NCBI RefSeq assembly: GCF_031877795.1
Contig: NC_133946.1
Span: 12,251,144-12,315,143 of the forward strand
DNA length: 64,000 bases
DNA from: Strix aluco
Taxonomy: Eukaryota > Chordata > Aves > Strigiformes > Strigidae
Direction: 5' to 3'
In this document: piece after piece, positions 63,056 through 64,000 of the stretch
How positions within the stretch are numbered: position 1 is the stretch's first letter
Layout of the letters: every line of letters starts with the position of its first letter
Notes under the pieces: generated by a model
What the model was told of the DNA's origin: nothing
What the model saw: the letters and a program-made list of their open reading frames with translations, nothing else
Database searches by the model: none
Position numbers and translations under genes: made by a program

Positions 63056-63685
63056 TTTTAAGAATAAAAAAAAACCCAAAACAGACAAAACTTCCTGAAA
63101 ACAGCTTCCTACCTCATAATTTCACAGAAATTAGCTTGGAAACGTCATTCGCTCTCTCCCCTTGCTCCCGTACCTCCTCCAGGCTCTGCCCTTTCCCCTC
63201 CCCACCCAGCCCCCCCGGGCACAGGCAGCACCAGCTGGTCATGCCGAGGGGCTCTGGCCCCCACCCCGAGGAGCCAAAACCTCCCTTCCCCTCCACGGCA
63301 GATCCCAGGGAGGGGAACAGGAGGGTTTGGGCAGCCCCAGCGGGCTCGTACCCCTCTCCTCACCCCTGTGGGTACTGGTACCCCCCAAAAAAGCTCAGCT
63401 CTCCAGCCTGGTGCAGTGACAAGGCACTGGGCATTTTGGGGGCGGGGGGGGGTGACCCAGCAGAGTCAGTGCCGGCTGTGAGCTCGGGTACCACTTCTCT
63501 ACCGCCGGCACCAGCCCGGCACAGCCCCTCGGGACCCACTGGCGCTGGGAATCAGTCTGGAGGCTTTAACCCCTCCCGACAGCAGGGTGCCCACCGTCCC
63601 GGCGCTAATGAGTTAATAAATTCATTTCTGACTAAGAAATTAGACCCTTAAGAAAAAAATCACCACCCGCTTTTGCCCTCCCCCA

Positions 63686-63704
63686 CCCCCCCCCCCCCCC
63701 CCCC
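63686..63704. repeat. Run of 19 C
   Basis: Homopolymer of 19 consecutive C on the plus strand, within the inferred 3'UTR of B4GALNT4. The transcript would carry poly-G here. Exact length is uncertain by nature. Confidence 0.9.
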
Positions 63705-63849
63705 AAAATAACCACGGTTCGTTTACGGGTGACCTCCGTGCCGGCACCGAGGCGTGTCGGTGGAGGCCAGGGCGCAGCGGGGGCCGGTGGTGACCTGCCT
63801 CCGGCGGGCGCAGGGGGGTCGGGGGCTTCGGGCCAGGCTGGGGGTGCTG

Positions 63850-63964
63850 CTAGTCCTTGGGTGGCTTCTTGCTGCGGGCGTTCCACATGCCGCGCTTGGA
63901 GTGGTAGTAATGGTAAAAGTTCCTGAGACGCAAGCGCTCCACCTCCAGCCCGCTCTGAAGGACC
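63850..63964 (-). CDS. B4GALNT4: Beta-1,4-N-acetylgalactosaminyltransferase 4, last coding exon
   Basis: A Golgi type II enzyme that adds beta-1,4 GalNAc to terminal GlcNAc (LacdiNAc synthesis). The visible exon begins after a CTGCAG acceptor (bases 63970-63965) and encodes [32 protein letters not shown] and PPKD, then TAG at 63852-63850. The [13 protein letters not shown] tail fits my memory of the C-terminus of B4GALNT3/4-type enzymes, and B4GALNT4 is the expected neighbour of PKP3 in the same orientation. The catalytic domain and all other exons lie right of the window. B4GALNT3 is the alternative by sequence alone; synteny favours B4GALNT4. Confidence 0.87.
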
Positions 63965-64000
63965 CTGCAGCCAGATGGACGGACGGACAGACGCTCAGGT

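Larger units (their letters stand above)
63035..63849 (-). other. B4GALNT4 3' untranslated region (inferred)
   Basis: Lies between the B4GALNT4 stop codon and a minus-strand AATAAA at 63055-63050. It includes a run of 19 C on the plus strand (19 G in the transcript) at 63686-63704, close to the stop codon. Extent is inferred from the signal. Confidence 0.5.

Noticed and set aside
1-64000. tRNA, rRNA, CRISPR or bacterial-type operon features
   Set aside because: Nothing of the kind is visible; the window is spliced vertebrate sequence.

Overview
The window is vertebrate nuclear DNA, almost certainly from a bird. Coding sequence is broken into short GT-AG exons. Interspersed repeats are few: one clear CR1 LINE of the avian type, one old CR1 remnant and one ERV-like LTR. 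Gene content matches human 11p15.5, read in reverse, with every orientation kept: PTDSS2(-), ANO9(+), SIGIRR(+), PKP3(-), B4GALNT4(-). The species cannot be fixed from this sequence.

Layout. 1-17,014: first three coding exons of PTDSS2 on the minus strand, with two long, AT-richer introns; the rest of the gene lies left of the window. 16,530-17,760: GC-rich CpG-island promoter of PTDSS2. 17,760-28,788: intergenic DNA holding a solo-LTR-like element, a small tandem duplication and, presumably, the undetected 5' exon(s) of ANO9. 28,789-39,761: ANO9 in 23 resolved coding exons, with a CR1 inserted a few bases after one splice donor. 39,762-46,373: ANO9 3'UTR, then GC-rich DNA that should hold the SIGIRR promoter. 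46,374-49,169: complete SIGIRR in 9 coding exons (409 aa). 50,926-57,661: complete PKP3 in 13 coding exons (824 aa), convergent with SIGIRR. 57,930-58,450: degenerate minisatellite just upstream of PKP3. 58,450-63,000: intergenic, with an unexplained 654-codon open frame. 63,850-63,964: last coding exon of B4GALNT4.

The genes are not a functional operon. PTDSS2 makes phosphatidylserine in the ER; ANO9 is a TMEM16-family membrane protein; SIGIRR is a decoy-like IL-1/TLR receptor that damps inflammation; PKP3 is a desmosomal armadillo protein; B4GALNT4 is a Golgi GalNAc transferase. Several are prominent in epithelia, but their linkage is best read as old conserved synteny.

I found no convincing undescribed system. 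The most informative signals are a C-terminal PDZ-ligand-like tail on ANO9 that survives in an otherwise rewritten C-terminus, the two SIGIRR residues that distinguish it from signalling IL-1 receptors, paired competing splice donors in ANO9 and PKP3, and the long open frame at 61-63 kb.
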